In this document: piece by piece, positions 7,851 through 16,447 of the stretch
Layout: every line of letters starts with the position of its first letter
How positions within the stretch are numbered: position 1 is the stretch's first letter
Assembly (NCBI GenBank): GCA_944388405.1
Contig: CALXIQ010000029.1
Span: 1-58,769, forward strand
Length of the DNA: 58,769 nt
Direction: 5' to 3'
Origin: an uncultured Ruminococcus sp.
Lineage (GTDB): Bacteria; Bacillota; Clostridia; Oscillospirales; Ruminococcaceae
Notes under the pieces: generated by a model
The model's input: the letters and a program-made list of their open reading frames with translations, nothing else
What the model was told of the DNA's origin: nothing
The model's database searches: none
Program-made: the position numbers and the translations under genes

Positions 7851-8342
7851 CTATCTTTTTGCCAGGCGGGTAATGCCCAGTATTCCCAGCACAATCATCG
7901 CCACAGCGGCGATAATCATGCACACCCAGCCGGAGGTCTGGGAGCTTACAAACTCGGTCATGGTCATATCTCCCACCAGGCTCTCCGCCGCAGAATCAAG
8001 CTTCAGACCTGAAAGCAGCAGCACCGTCATAAACCTGAAATTCACCAGACAGAAAAACGTGCTTAGGGACGAAACAATCCCCTGAAAGAGTACGGTAAAA
8101 TTCATCTCCCGCTTGTAGCAGATAAAGGACAGCACCAGATGCACAACGCAGCTTGCGGTAAAAATCACAAAGCCTGCGGTTATAATTGCCGCTTTTACAG
8201 GACTTTCGTCCTCAGTCAGCGAAGGCAGCAGTATTATCACCACTACCGCAAAGGCTAAGGCGCACACCATTGAAACAACTGCGGCGATGCGGCTTTTCTT
8301 TTCTCCCTTTCTAAGAACATTCTTTTTTATCTGCTTAGGCAT
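7851..8342 (-). CDS. Four-helix membrane protein of unknown function
   Basis: 163 aa, not recognised. A basic N-terminus (MPKQIKKNVLRKGEKKSR) precedes four hydrophobic segments at about 19-40, 50-72, 83-110 and 135-158. No catalytic motif is visible. ATG 8342 has AAGGAG 8 nt upstream. It heads a compact minus-strand cluster with the YjbR-like, DUF6472 and FemAB-type genes (gaps of 11, 5 and 13 nt), so an envelope role is possible but only by association. Confidence 0.6.
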   Translation of the reverse strand: MPKQIKKNVLRKGEKKSRIAAVVSMVCALAFAVVVIILLPSLTEDESPVKAAIITAGFVIFTASCVVHLVLSFICYKREMNFTVLFQGIVSSLSTFFCLVNFRFMTVLLLSGLKLDSAAESLVGDMTMTEFVSSQTSGWVCMIIAAVAMIVLGILGITRLAKR

Positions 8343-8390
8343 GGCGGGTTCTCCTTAATGCTTTTAGTATTAAACGTCATAAACATTATT

Positions 8391-8419
8391 ATAATAACAT
8401 ATTTCTTAATAAAAATCAA
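8391..8419 (-). promoter_or_regulatory. Promoter of the four-gene FemAB cluster
   Basis: Minus-strand TTGATT (8414-8419) and TATTAT (8391-8396) are 17 bp apart, 49 bp upstream of the ATG at 8342, within the gap after sfsA. Confidence 0.6.
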
Positions 8420-8438
8420 TATCTGCTCTGAATTAATG

Positions 8439-9113
8439 CTATATCTCCGTTTTTATTCTGCGGTTAAGTGTCATGGAGCTTTCGGTGACAATGGTGTCGT
8501 ACGCCAGAATTTCCACCCCCTGCTCCGCCGCTTTTTTCAGAGCCTCGGCAAACTCGGCATGGGTTTTGCGGTTGGGCGCAAAGCAGTCTGGGTCGCTCAT
8601 CTGGATTACAAACAGAATACAAGCCCTGTAGCCGTCGGAAAGAGCCGAAGCAAGCTCATTAATATGCTTCACACCTCTCTGGGTGGGAGCGTCGGGAAAA
8701 AGAGCGATGTTATCCTCCTCCAGGGTCACGCCCTTTACCTCCATAAGTATTCTTTCCCCCGAGGCTTCAATGTAAAAATCAATGCGGGAGGATTTATAGG
8801 TATATTCCGGCTTTATAAGGGTAACACCTTCAAAAAGCCGCGGTATCGCTTCAAACGCCGCCTTGTTGGGAGCCTGACTGTCCATATTTATCAGTCGGCT
8901 TCCCTTGTAGACTGCCACCAGGTCGAATTTGGTCTTTCTTGCCGGATTGTCGCTTTTTTCGCACAGCACGGTGCAGCCCTTTACAAGCAGCTCCCTGCAT
9001 CTGCCGGTGTTTTTTACATGGCATATTTCCACCCTGCCGTTTATCTCCACCTGAGCGATAAACCTGTTGGGACGGCTTATAAATGTGCCCTTATGTATGT
9101 TTTGGTAGTTCAC
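8439..9113 (-). CDS. sfsA: SfsA-family DNA/RNA nuclease (sugar fermentation stimulation protein)
   Basis: 224 aa, full length for SfsA. An N-terminal OB-like part (GTFISRPNRFIAQVEING, then HVKNTGRCRELL) is followed by a restriction-endonuclease-like core with RIDFYIE, ILMEVKGVTLEED and FPDAPTQRGVKHINEL. The D..ExK arrangement is the predicted active site. E. coli SfsA was named for maltose-gene stimulation and later classed as a nuclease; its role here is unknown. The start is a GTG with AAAGGAAA upstream. Confidence 0.9.
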   Translation of the reverse strand: MNYQNIHKGTFISRPNRFIAQVEINGRVEICHVKNTGRCRELLVKGCTVLCEKSDNPARKTKFDLVAVYKGSRLINMDSQAPNKAAFEAIPRLFEGVTLIKPEYTYKSSRIDFYIEASGERILMEVKGVTLEEDNIALFPDAPTQRGVKHINELASALSDGYRACILFVIQMSDPDCFAPNRKTHAEFAEALKKAAEQGVEILAYDTIVTESSMTLNRRIKTEI

Positions 9114-9140
9114 AATGATTTTCCTTTCGTAGTTTTATTT

Positions 9141-9169
9141 ATTGTAGCACAATTTAAGCTCAATTACAA
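9141..9169 (-). promoter_or_regulatory. sfsA promoter
   Basis: Minus-strand TTGTAA (9164-9169) and TACAAT (9141-9146) are 17 bp apart, 27 bp upstream of the GTG start. Confidence 0.6.
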
Positions 9170-9216
9170 CGGCGGCTGCCCGGCAGACAGGCTACGACAA
9201 TTTTACAAAGTATCTA

Positions 9217-9246
9217 TTGACATTTCATAAAAACATGATGTATAAT
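9217..9246 (+). promoter_or_regulatory. Promoter of the T-box-ilvA-ridA unit
   Basis: Consensus TTGACA (9217-9222) and TATAAT (9241-9246) with an 18-bp spacer. Transcription would begin about 9253, right at the T-box leader. Confidence 0.85.
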
Positions 9247-9254
9247 ATTAGGTA

Positions 9255-9520
9255 CAATATGATAAAGGCTGTGACGGAAACGTAATCCGAGGGATTTTTC
9301 CAAGAGAGCAGATGTAAGGTGAAAGTTCTGCGTTAAATCACGGGTTTGTATCATTCCTGAGCCTGCCGCTGAAAGACCTTGTCCGTAGGACGGCACGGTG
9401 CCCGCCGTTATGGGATAATGAGCGGCGCTTTGTTTTTTCGGAGCGCAATCAGAGTGGTAACACGGAGAGTAATCTTCGCCTCTGTCAGCCTTTGGCTGTG
9501 GGGCGGAGTTTTTTTATTAT
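9255..9520 (+). promoter_or_regulatory. T-box leader upstream of ilvA, specifier probably ATC (Ile)
   Basis: Order seen: a GACGGAAACGTAA start of stem I, an AGAGAGC...GGTGAAAG distal-loop block (9303-9324), then the specifier region TTTGTATCATTCCTGAG with ATC at 9350-9352, the T-box core AGAGTGGTAACACGG (9451-9465), and a terminator (9474-9517: CTTCGCC pairs with GGCGGAG, then a run of T). The bulge UGGU can pair with an ACCA tRNA end, fitting the A discriminator of tRNA-Ile. Uncharged tRNA-Ile should therefore allow read-through into ilvA. Confidence 0.85.
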
Positions 9521-9549
9521 ATTCTATAATTTTAAGAGGGATGATTTTT

Positions 9550-10749
9550 ATGCTGACACTCGACAAAATCTATCACGCAAGACACGTTTTAAAGCAGGTT
9601 ATAAGAGAAACAGAGGTTATCAAAGCTCCCAAGATAAACCCCGAAGCCAACGTTTTTCTTAAAACCGAAAATCTTCAGATTACAGGCTCCTTTAAGGTAA
9701 GGGGAGCGTATTATAAGATTTCTCAGCTTTCCGACGAGGAAAAGGCTCACGGCGTTATCGCCTGCTCTGCGGGAAATCATGCTCAGGGAGTTGCCCTTGC
9801 CGCTACCAAAAACGGCATCAAATCGATAATCTGCCTGCCTGACGGCGCACCCATCTCAAAGGTAGAAGCCACCAAAGGCTACGGCGCAGAGGTTTGTCTT
9901 GTGGAGGGCGTTTACGACGACGCTTACAACAAGGCTATTCAGCTGAGAGATGAAAAGGGCTACACCTTTATCCACCCCTTTGACGATGAAAATGTAATCG
10001 CCGGTCAGGGCACAATCGGTCTGGAGCTTATTGACCAGCTTCCCGAGCTGGACGCTGTTGTGGTTCCGGTAGGCGGCGGCGGACTTATTTCGGGAGTTGC
10101 TTTCGCCCTCAAGTCCTTAAAGCCGGATGTGAAGGTATACGGCGTTCAGGCAAGCGGCGCTCCTTCAATGGTGGAATCCCTTGCGGAAAATCATATAAAG
10201 TGCCTTGATTCGGTATCCACCATTGCCGACGGAATTAAGGTAAAAGAGCCGGGCGAGCACACCTTTGAGTACTGCAAGAAATATGTGGACGACATTGTCA
10301 CCGTTACCGACGACGAGGTTTCCTCTGCAATTCTTGCCCTTATCGAACAGCACAAGCTTATTGCCGAGGGCGCAGGAGCGGTTTCGGTAGCCGCAGTGAT
10401 GTTCGACAAGGTTCCCGTTAAGGGTAAAAATGTAGTATGTCTTGTTTCGGGAGGAAATATCGATGTTACCATCCTTTCGAGAGTTATAAAGAGAGGTCTG
10501 CTTAAATCGGGAAGAAGCGATACCCTTACCATTCAGCTGGAGGACAAGCCGGGACAGCTTAAAGGCGTTTCGGAGATTCTTGCAAACCTGGGTGGAAATG
10601 TGGTTTCAATCCATCACGAAAGAGCCAGCGAGGACAGCGATATTACCGATTGCCTGCTGAGAATTGTATTGGAAACAAGAAACTTCGAGCACATTGCCGC
10701 AATAAGGCAGGCGCTTACCGCCGCAGGCTTCAACATAGTAAACAAATAA
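9550..10749 (+). CDS. ilvA: Threonine ammonia-lyase (threonine dehydratase) with ACT domain
   Basis: 399 aa PLP enzyme deaminating threonine to 2-oxobutanoate, the entry to isoleucine. Lys49 in TGSFKVRGAYYK is the expected Schiff-base lysine; GGGGLISG binds the cofactor phosphate. The catalytic domain spans about 1-320 and an ACT-like regulatory domain follows (LTIQLEDKPGQLKGVSEIL to the end). The length resembles single-ACT TdcB/IlvA forms, shorter than E. coli IlvA (514 aa). ATG 9550 has AAGAGGG 9 nt upstream; the frame extends upstream only through the T-box. The leader and the downstream ridA indicate biosynthetic use. Confidence 0.93.
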   Translation: MLTLDKIYHARHVLKQVIRETEVIKAPKINPEANVFLKTENLQITGSFKVRGAYYKISQLSDEEKAHGVIACSAGNHAQGVALAATKNGIKSIICLPDGAPISKVEATKGYGAEVCLVEGVYDDAYNKAIQLRDEKGYTFIHPFDDENVIAGQGTIGLELIDQLPELDAVVVPVGGGGLISGVAFALKSLKPDVKVYGVQASGAPSMVESLAENHIKCLDSVSTIADGIKVKEPGEHTFEYCKKYVDDIVTVTDDEVSSAILALIEQHKLIAEGAGAVSVAAVMFDKVPVKGKNVVCLVSGGNIDVTILSRVIKRGLLKSGRSDTLTIQLEDKPGQLKGVSEILANLGGNVVSIHHERASEDSDITDCLLRIVLETRNFEHIAAIRQALTAAGFNIVNK

Positions 10750-10797
10750 CAGCAAAGCTTGCTTTAAGGCTTAAAATAAATTCAAGGAGAGATATTT

Positions 10798-11172
10798 ATG
10801 TCGGAAAAGGTTTATACAAAAAATGCCCCTGACGCAATAGGTCCCTATTCTCAGGCGGTAAAGGTTGGCAACGTTGTTTTTACTTCAGGACAGATTGCAA
10901 TCAATCCTGCAACGGGAAACGTTGAAGCGGACACCATCGAAGCTCAAACCGAGCAGGTTTGCAAAAACCTTATTGCTGTGCTGGAGGCTGCGGGCACTTC
11001 CATCGACAAGGCGGTAAAAACCGTATGCTTTTTGAAGAATATGTCCGATTTCGGAGCTTTCAACGAAGTTTACGGCAAATTCTTTACCTCAAAGCCTGCA
11101 CGTTCCTGCGTTGCGGTAAAGGAACTTCCAAAGGACGTTCTGGTTGAGGTTGAGGTTATAGCCGAACTGTGA
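10798..11172 (+). CDS. ridA: RidA (YjgF/YER057c/UK114) enamine/imine deaminase
   Basis: 124 aa, the family's normal size. Conserved blocks: IGPYSQAVKVGN, FTSGQIAINPATG, the Arg in ARSCVAVKELPKD (substrate carboxylate) and VLVEVEVIA. RidA hydrolyses reactive 2-aminoacrylate and 2-aminocrotonate released by PLP dehydratases such as IlvA, protecting other PLP enzymes. It starts 48 nt after ilvA with an AAGGAGAG site and has no promoter I can see, so the two are one operon under the T-box. A terminator follows. Confidence 0.93.
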   Translation: MSEKVYTKNAPDAIGPYSQAVKVGNVVFTSGQIAINPATGNVEADTIEAQTEQVCKNLIAVLEAAGTSIDKAVKTVCFLKNMSDFGAFNEVYGKFFTSKPARSCVAVKELPKDVLVEVEVIAEL

Positions 11173-11200
11173 TTGCAGATATTGTTTCAGATTAAACGTA

Positions 11201-11226
11201 GGGCGGCAGCTTGCCGCCCGTTTTTG
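11201..11226 (+). terminator. Strong terminator between ridA and the ClC gene
   Basis: Perfect 8-bp stem GGGCGGCA / TGCCGCCC with a 3-nt loop, then GTTTTTG. It ends only about 19 nt before the ClC start codon. Confidence 0.85.
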
Positions 11227-11244
11227 TAAGCAGGGGTGGACAGC

Positions 11245-12516
11245 TTGATAAACAAAGAATATATAAAATCCGGGGCGGATACCGCAGGTCAATTTGCCTT
11301 CGCTTTTGTAAAATGGGTGCTTATTGCCGTTGCGGTTGGGGCAGTGGGCGGACTGGTGGGAACGCTTTTTCACATGGCGGTAAACAAGGCCACGGAAATA
11401 CGAGAAGCTCAGCCGTGGCTTGTTTATCTGCTGCCGCTGGGCGGCCTTGCCATTGTATTTATTTACCGCATCTCAAAAACCGACGAGGACGCAGGCACAA
11501 ATCTTATTATAAGCTCCATCAGGACAAAGACCCACGTCCCGGTGATTATGGCTCCGCTGATATTTGTTTCCACTTGCATTACCCACCTTTTCGGCGGCTC
11601 TGCGGGACGAGAGGGTGCGGCGCTGCAGCTGGGCGGTTCAATAGGAGCAAAGGCGGGAGAACTGCTCCGCCTTGACGAAAAGGACACAAGCCTTGTTATT
11701 ATGTGCGGAATGAGCGGAGTTTTCGCCGCCCTTTTCGGCACTCCACTTACTGCCTGCTTCTTTGCAATGGAAGTTATAAGCGTGGGGGAAATATATTATG
11801 TGGGACTTGTGCCCTGTTTAGGTTCGGCTCTGGTCGCCTACAAGATTTCCCTGCTGTTTGATATGTCCCCGGCAAGTTTTGATATAGCGGAGGCTGTGCC
11901 CTCTCTCGGGCTTACCACGCTGCTGCAGGTAGGAGTGCTTTCCGCCCTTTGCGCCGTAGTGAGCATACTATTCTGCATAACCATGAAATACACTCACGAT
12001 AAACTCAAGCTGCTTTTTTCAAATACATATCTAAAAGCATTTGTAGGCGGCGCGGTTATTGTGCTGCTGACTGTTATTGTAGGCTCATACGATTACAACG
12101 GAGCGGGAATGTCGGTTATAGAAGGAGCGATTATTGACGGCAATGCGGAGTGGTATGATTTTATCCTGAAAATTGTATTCACCGCCGTTACAATCGGCGC
12201 AGGCTTCAAAGGGGGAGAGATTGTCCCCACGCTGTTTATAGGCTCTACGTTCGGCTGTGCAGTCGCACCGCTACTTGGAATGGACCCACGGTTCGGCGCT
12301 GCAGTGGGAATAGTGGCACTTTTCTGCGGAGTGGTAAACTGCCCTGCGGCTTCGATTTTCCTCAGCCTTGAAATGTTCGGCTCGGAGGGAATTCTGCTGT
12401 TTGCGACGGCAAGCGGCATAAGCTATATGCTGTCGGGATACTATGGGCTTTATTCCAGCCAGAAGATAGTCTATTCAAAGCTTAAGCCGGAATATATAAA
12501 CGCAGACGTAAAATAA
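11245..12516 (+). CDS. ClC-family chloride channel / H+-Cl- antiporter
   Basis: About 423 aa integral membrane protein. The hallmark GSAGREGAALQLGGSIG (ClC GREGP-type filter motif with its gating Glu) lies near residue 118, and a second filter region FKGGEIVPTLFIGSTFG lies near 322. About 10-11 hydrophobic segments are visible and there is no C-terminal CBS pair. The TTG at 11245 has AGGGG 8 nt upstream; a GTG at 11236 is in frame but overlaps that site. A terminator ends 18 nt before it and no promoter is obvious in between, so expression needs read-through or an unseen promoter inside ridA. Confidence 0.85.
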   Translation: MINKEYIKSGADTAGQFAFAFVKWVLIAVAVGAVGGLVGTLFHMAVNKATEIREAQPWLVYLLPLGGLAIVFIYRISKTDEDAGTNLIISSIRTKTHVPVIMAPLIFVSTCITHLFGGSAGREGAALQLGGSIGAKAGELLRLDEKDTSLVIMCGMSGVFAALFGTPLTACFFAMEVISVGEIYYVGLVPCLGSALVAYKISLLFDMSPASFDIAEAVPSLGLTTLLQVGVLSALCAVVSILFCITMKYTHDKLKLLFSNTYLKAFVGGAVIVLLTVIVGSYDYNGAGMSVIEGAIIDGNAEWYDFILKIVFTAVTIGAGFKGGEIVPTLFIGSTFGCAVAPLLGMDPRFGAAVGIVALFCGVVNCPAASIFLSLEMFGSEGILLFATASGISYMLSGYYGLYSSQKIVYSKLKPEYINADVK

Positions 12517-12518
12517 AT

Positions 12519-12543
12519 GCCGTTGGGGCGCCCCACGCTTTTT
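12519..12543 (+). terminator. Possible terminator after the ClC gene
   Basis: A G/C palindrome (GGGGCGCCCC, 12525-12534) with flanking partial pairing is followed by CGCTTTTTAA. The loop would be very tight, so confidence is moderate. Confidence 0.5.
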
Positions 12544-12593
12544 AAAGGTATATGTCAGCAGGTTAAAAACTGTGAAAAAAATGCGAAAAGCTA

Positions 12594-12622
12594 TTTACAA
12601 AAGGGATTTTCGGTGTTATAAT
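12594..12622 (+). promoter_or_regulatory. PFOR promoter
   Basis: TTTACA (12594-12599) and TATAAT (12617-12622) are 17 bp apart, with a second overlapping TATAAT. It fits the strong-expression codon use of the gene it serves. Confidence 0.8.
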
Positions 12623-12644
12623 ATAATAGTTAAAGCAGACTTGA

Positions 12645-12662
12645 TTGTGAATTTTTTCACAT
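12645..12662. promoter_or_regulatory. Rex-like redox operator in the PFOR leader
   Basis: TTGTGAATTTTTTCACAT contains the exact inverted repeat TGTGAA-N4-TTCACA and matches the Rex pattern TTGTGAA-N4-TTCACAA at all but the last base. It lies about 16-33 bp after the likely transcription start, a repressing position. A further half-site, TTTGTGAA, is at 12676-12683. Rex senses NADH/NAD+ and controls fermentation genes in clostridia. The match is seen; regulation is inferred. Confidence 0.65.
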
Positions 12663-12773
12663 ATTGATTCGCCGCTTTGTGAAAAAATGTCCCGTGTGTA
12701 TTGAGAGGCATGAGGACATACGAATTTTGTGCTTGTCAAAGGTTCAAAATATCGAGAAAGGAATGATTCTAAA

Positions 12774-15700
12774 ATGGCAAGAAAAATGAAAACCATGGAT
12801 GGAAACAACGCTGCCGCATGGGCTTCTTACCCCTTTACGGAAGTCGCTGCTATCTATCCGATCACACCTTCCTCAGTTATGGCTGAGGTTACGGACCAGT
12901 GGGCCGCCAAGGGTCAGACAAACATTTTCGGCACTCCCGTAAAGGTAGCTGAAATGCAGTCTGAAGCAGGTGCTGCCGGTACTGTTCATGGCTCGCTTGC
13001 AGCAGGCGCTCTCACAACCACCTACACTGCTTCTCAGGGCCTTCTTCTTATGATCCCCAATATGTATAAGATCGCCGGAGAGCTGCTGCCCTGCGTTATT
13101 CACGTTTCGGCAAGATGTGTAGCTTCTCATGCGCTTAATATTTTCGGCGACCATTCCGATATCTACGCCTGCCGTCAGACCGGCTTTGCTATGCTTTGCT
13201 CGTCAAACGTACAGGAAGTAATGGATCTCGGAACAATCGCTCATCTTTCAACTATCAAGGGCAGAGTTCCTTTCCTTCACTTCTTCGACGGTTTCAGAAC
13301 TTCTCATGAAATTCAGAAGATCGAGGTATGGGATAAGGAAGACGTTGCTTCAATGGTTGATATGGACGCTGTACAGGCTTTCAGAGACAGAGCTATCAAC
13401 CCCGAGCACCCCGTACTGAGAGGTTCGGCTCAGAACGGCGACATCTTCTTCCAGGCTCGTGAGGCTTGCAATCCTTACTACAACGCTATTCCCGGCGTAG
13501 TTGAGGAGTATATGAACAAGGTAAACGAAAAGCTTGGCACAAACTACAAACTGTTTAACTACTACGGCGCTCCCGACGCTACTCACGTAATCGTAGCTAT
13601 GGGTTCGGTTTGCGACACCATCGAAGAAACAATTGATTACCTCAACGCTACCGAGGGTACAAAGCTTGGTCTTGTTAAGGTAAGACTTTACAGACCTTTC
13701 TGCGCTGACAAGCTTGTTGAGGCTATTCCTTCAACTTGCGAGCAGATTTCCGTTCTCGACAGAACAAAAGAGCCGGGTTCATTGGGCGAGCCTCTTTATC
13801 TTGACGTTGTTGCTGCTCTCAAGGGCACACAGTTCCATGATATTCCTGTAGCTACTGGCAGATACGGTCTCGGTTCCAAGGATACAACTCCTGCTCAGAT
13901 CAAGGCTGTTTACTGGAACGCTTCCTGGAAGGATACCTACAAGCCCAGATTCACCATCGGTATCAAGGACGACGTTACAAATCTTTCTCTTGACGCTGAG
14001 GAAAAGCTTAACTCCGCTCCTGCTGGCACTACAGCCTGCAAGTTCTGGGGACTGGGCGCTGACGGTACAGTTGGCGCAAATAAGAACTCTATCAAGATTA
14101 TCGGCGACCACACCGACCTTTACGCTCAGGCATATTTTGCTTACGACTCCAAGAAGTCGGGCGGCGTAACAGTTTCTCACCTGAGATTCGGTAAGACTCC
14201 TATCAAGTCCACCTACCTTATCAATCAGGCTGACTTTGTTGCCTGCCACAACGAGTCGTACATCACAAAGTACGATATGGTTTCCGACATCAAGCCGGGC
14301 GGAACATTCCTGCTTAACTGCCAGTGGAACGAGGAAGAGCTTGAAAAGCACCTCCCCGGACAGGTTAAGAGATATATCGCTCAGAACAACATTAAGTTCT
14401 ATACAATCAACGGCGTTAAGATTGGTAAGGAAATTGGTCTTGGCAACAGAATCAACACTGTGCTTCAGTCTGCATTCTTCAAGCTTGCCAACATCATTCC
14501 TATTGATGACGCAGTTAAGTATATGAAGGACGCCGCTACCGCTTCTTACTCAAAGAAGGGCGACGCTGTAGTTAAGATGAACCACGACGCTATCGATGCC
14601 GGCTATCAGCAGGTTGTTGAGGTGAACGTTCCCGAAGCTTGGAAGGACGCTCCCGACACCGCAATGGGTATGCCCAAGGCTCAGTGCGCAGACAAGGTTC
14701 TTGAAAAGTTCGTAAACGAGATTCAGATCCCATGCAATGAGCAGAAGGGTGACACTCTCCCTGTTTCTACTTTCGTTGACATGGCTGACGGCACATTCCC
14801 ACAGGGTTCCGCCGCATTTGAAAAGAGAGGTATTGCAGTTGACGTTCCTAAGTGGATTCCTGAAAACTGTATTCAGTGTAATTTCTGTTCATATGTTTGT
14901 CCGCATGCGGTTATCCGTCCTTGTGTAATGACTGAGGCTGAGCTTAAAAAGGCTCCTAAGCTTGCACAGGACAAGGCTGTTCCTATGACCGGAATGCCCG
15001 GATACTACTTTATGGTTACTATATCTGCTCTGGACTGCACAGGCTGCGGTTCATGCGCAAATGTATGTCCCGGAAAGAAGGGCAATAAGGCTCTTAACCT
15101 GATGCCTCTTGAATCACAGCTTGCAGAGCAGGAAGTGTTTAACTACGCACGCACACTGCCCGAAAAGCCTGAGGTTCTTGAAAAGTTCAAGCAGACCACA
15201 GTTAAGGGCTCGCAGTTCAAGCAGCCTCTCCTTGAATTCTCCGGCGCTTGCGCAGGCTGCGGCGAAACACCTTACGCTAAGCTGGTAACACAGCTGTTCG
15301 GCGACAGAATGTATATCGCTAACGCAACAGGATGTTCTTCAATCTGGGGTGGCTCTGCTCCTTCTACTCCTTATACGACAAACAAGAACGGCAAGGGTCC
15401 GGCTTGGGCTAACTCGCTGTTTGAGGATAACGCAGAGTACGGCTATGGTATGTTCCTGGCTCAGAACACTATCAGACAGAGAACAATCGGAAAGATTCTT
15501 GAGCTTGAAAAGACCACTAAGTCTGCTTCTCTCAAGACCGCTATCGAGGGCTATCTGTCAACTATCGACGACGGTGCGGCTAACTCGCCTGCTACCGACG
15601 CTCTTATCGACGCTCTCAAGAAGTCAAAGACAAAGGCTTCCGAGGAAATCCTTAAGGACGCCGATTACCTCCGCAAGAAGTCGCTGTGGATTTTCGGTGG

Positions 15701-16343
15701 AGACGGTTGGGCTTACGATATCGGCTTCTCGGGACTTGACCACGTTATCGCTTCCGGCGAGGATGTAAACATCTTCGTATTCGATACCGAGGTTTACTCC
15801 AACACAGGCGGACAGTCCTCCAAGGCAACGCCTACCGGAGCTATCGCACAGTTTGCTGCCGCAGGTAAGGAAGTTAAGAAGAAGGACCTTGCAGGTATCG
15901 CAATGACCTACGGTTATGTATATGTTGCTCACATTGCAATGGGTGCTGATTACAACCAGTGCATCAAGGCAATCACTGAGGCTGAGGCTTATCATGGTCC
16001 TTCGCTGATTATTGCATATGCTCCTTGTATCAACCACGGTATCAAGGGCGGTATGTCCATAGCTCAGACTGAGGAGAAGAAGGCTGTAGAGTCAGGTTAC
16101 TGGCATCTGTACAGATTCAATCCTGAGCTTAAGGCAGAGGGCAAGAATCCGTTTACTCTTGATTCCAAGGTTCCCACCAAGGATTATAAGGACTTCCTTA
16201 TGGGCGAGGTTCGTTACAACGCTCTTGCAAGACAGAATCCTGAAAGAGCAGAAAAGCTGTTCGACAAGGCTGTTAAGAATGCGGCTGACAGATATGATTA
16301 TCTGGTTAGATACGCTAAGCTTTACAACAACGACGAAAAGTAA
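12774..16343 (+). CDS. nifJ: Pyruvate:ferredoxin (flavodoxin) oxidoreductase, single-chain
   Basis: 1189 aa homodimer-type enzyme converting pyruvate and CoA to acetyl-CoA, CO2 and reduced ferredoxin. Domain I begins at the N-terminus (AAIYPITPSSVMAEVTDQW), followed by the CoA and gamma domains. Two [4Fe-4S] motifs, CIQCNFCSYVCPHAV (~699) and CTGCGSCANVCPGKKG (~755), precede the TPP domain with CAGCGETPY (~825), NATGCSSIWG, GGDGWAYDIG and NTGGQSSKATP. ATG 12774 follows GAAAGGA by 11 nt; the family starts MARKMKTMDGN. Highly biased codons indicate strong expression. It is monocistronic, with its own promoter, Rex-like operator and terminator. Confidence 0.96.
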   Translation: MARKMKTMDGNNAAAWASYPFTEVAAIYPITPSSVMAEVTDQWAAKGQTNIFGTPVKVAEMQSEAGAAGTVHGSLAAGALTTTYTASQGLLLMIPNMYKIAGELLPCVIHVSARCVASHALNIFGDHSDIYACRQTGFAMLCSSNVQEVMDLGTIAHLSTIKGRVPFLHFFDGFRTSHEIQKIEVWDKEDVASMVDMDAVQAFRDRAINPEHPVLRGSAQNGDIFFQAREACNPYYNAIPGVVEEYMNKVNEKLGTNYKLFNYYGAPDATHVIVAMGSVCDTIEETIDYLNATEGTKLGLVKVRLYRPFCADKLVEAIPSTCEQISVLDRTKEPGSLGEPLYLDVVAALKGTQFHDIPVATGRYGLGSKDTTPAQIKAVYWNASWKDTYKPRFTIGIKDDVTNLSLDAEEKLNSAPAGTTACKFWGLGADGTVGANKNSIKIIGDHTDLYAQAYFAYDSKKSGGVTVSHLRFGKTPIKSTYLINQADFVACHNESYITKYDMVSDIKPGGTFLLNCQWNEEELEKHLPGQVKRYIAQNNIKFYTINGVKIGKEIGLGNRINTVLQSAFFKLANIIPIDDAVKYMKDAATASYSKKGDAVVKMNHDAIDAGYQQVVEVNVPEAWKDAPDTAMGMPKAQCADKVLEKFVNEIQIPCNEQKGDTLPVSTFVDMADGTFPQGSAAFEKRGIAVDVPKWIPENCIQCNFCSYVCPHAVIRPCVMTEAELKKAPKLAQDKAVPMTGMPGYYFMVTISALDCTGCGSCANVCPGKKGNKALNLMPLESQLAEQEVFNYARTLPEKPEVLEKFKQTTVKGSQFKQPLLEFSGACAGCGETPYAKLVTQLFGDRMYIANATGCSSIWGGSAPSTPYTTNKNGKGPAWANSLFEDNAEYGYGMFLAQNTIRQRTIGKILELEKTTKSASLKTAIEGYLSTIDDGAANSPATDALIDALKKSKTKASEEILKDADYLRKKSLWIFGGDGWAYDIGFSGLDHVIASGEDVNIFVFDTEVYSNTGGQSSKATPTGAIAQFAAAGKEVKKKDLAGIAMTYGYVYVAHIAMGADYNQCIKAITEAEAYHGPSLIIAYAPCINHGIKGGMSIAQTEEKKAVESGYWHLYRFNPELKAEGKNPFTLDSKVPTKDYKDFLMGEVRYNALARQNPERAEKLFDKAVKNAADRYDYLVRYAKLYNNDEK

Positions 16344-16359
16344 TTAAGCTTATACTTCA

Positions 16360-16388
16360 AAGCCACGGTACAATGCCGTGGCTTTTTT
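16360..16388 (+). terminator. PFOR terminator
   Basis: Perfect 9-bp stem AAGCCACGG (16360-16368) / CCGTGGCTT (16376-16384) followed by TTTT. Confidence 0.9.
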
Positions 16389-16404
16389 GTGCTTTGTCGT
16401 AACG

Positions 16405-16440
16405 GGCATAAAAAAAGGAAGCATATTCGCTTCCTTTTTT
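16405..16440 (-). terminator. Terminator of the ATL gene, probably bidirectional
   Basis: AAAAAAGGAAGC (16411-16422) pairs perfectly with GCTTCCTTTTTT (16429-16440), giving a T-run on either strand. It lies just after the minus-strand stop at 16448. Confidence 0.85.
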
Positions 16441-16447
16441 GCGTTAT

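Noticed and set aside
8358..9230. A 290-codon plus-strand frame opposite sfsA
   Set aside because: sfsA is strongly supported on the other strand; the plus frame starts in AT-rich intergenic DNA without a ribosome site.
9379..9549. N-terminal extension of threonine ammonia-lyase
   Set aside because: The added codons translate the T-box leader and terminator; the ATG at 9550 has a proper ribosome site.
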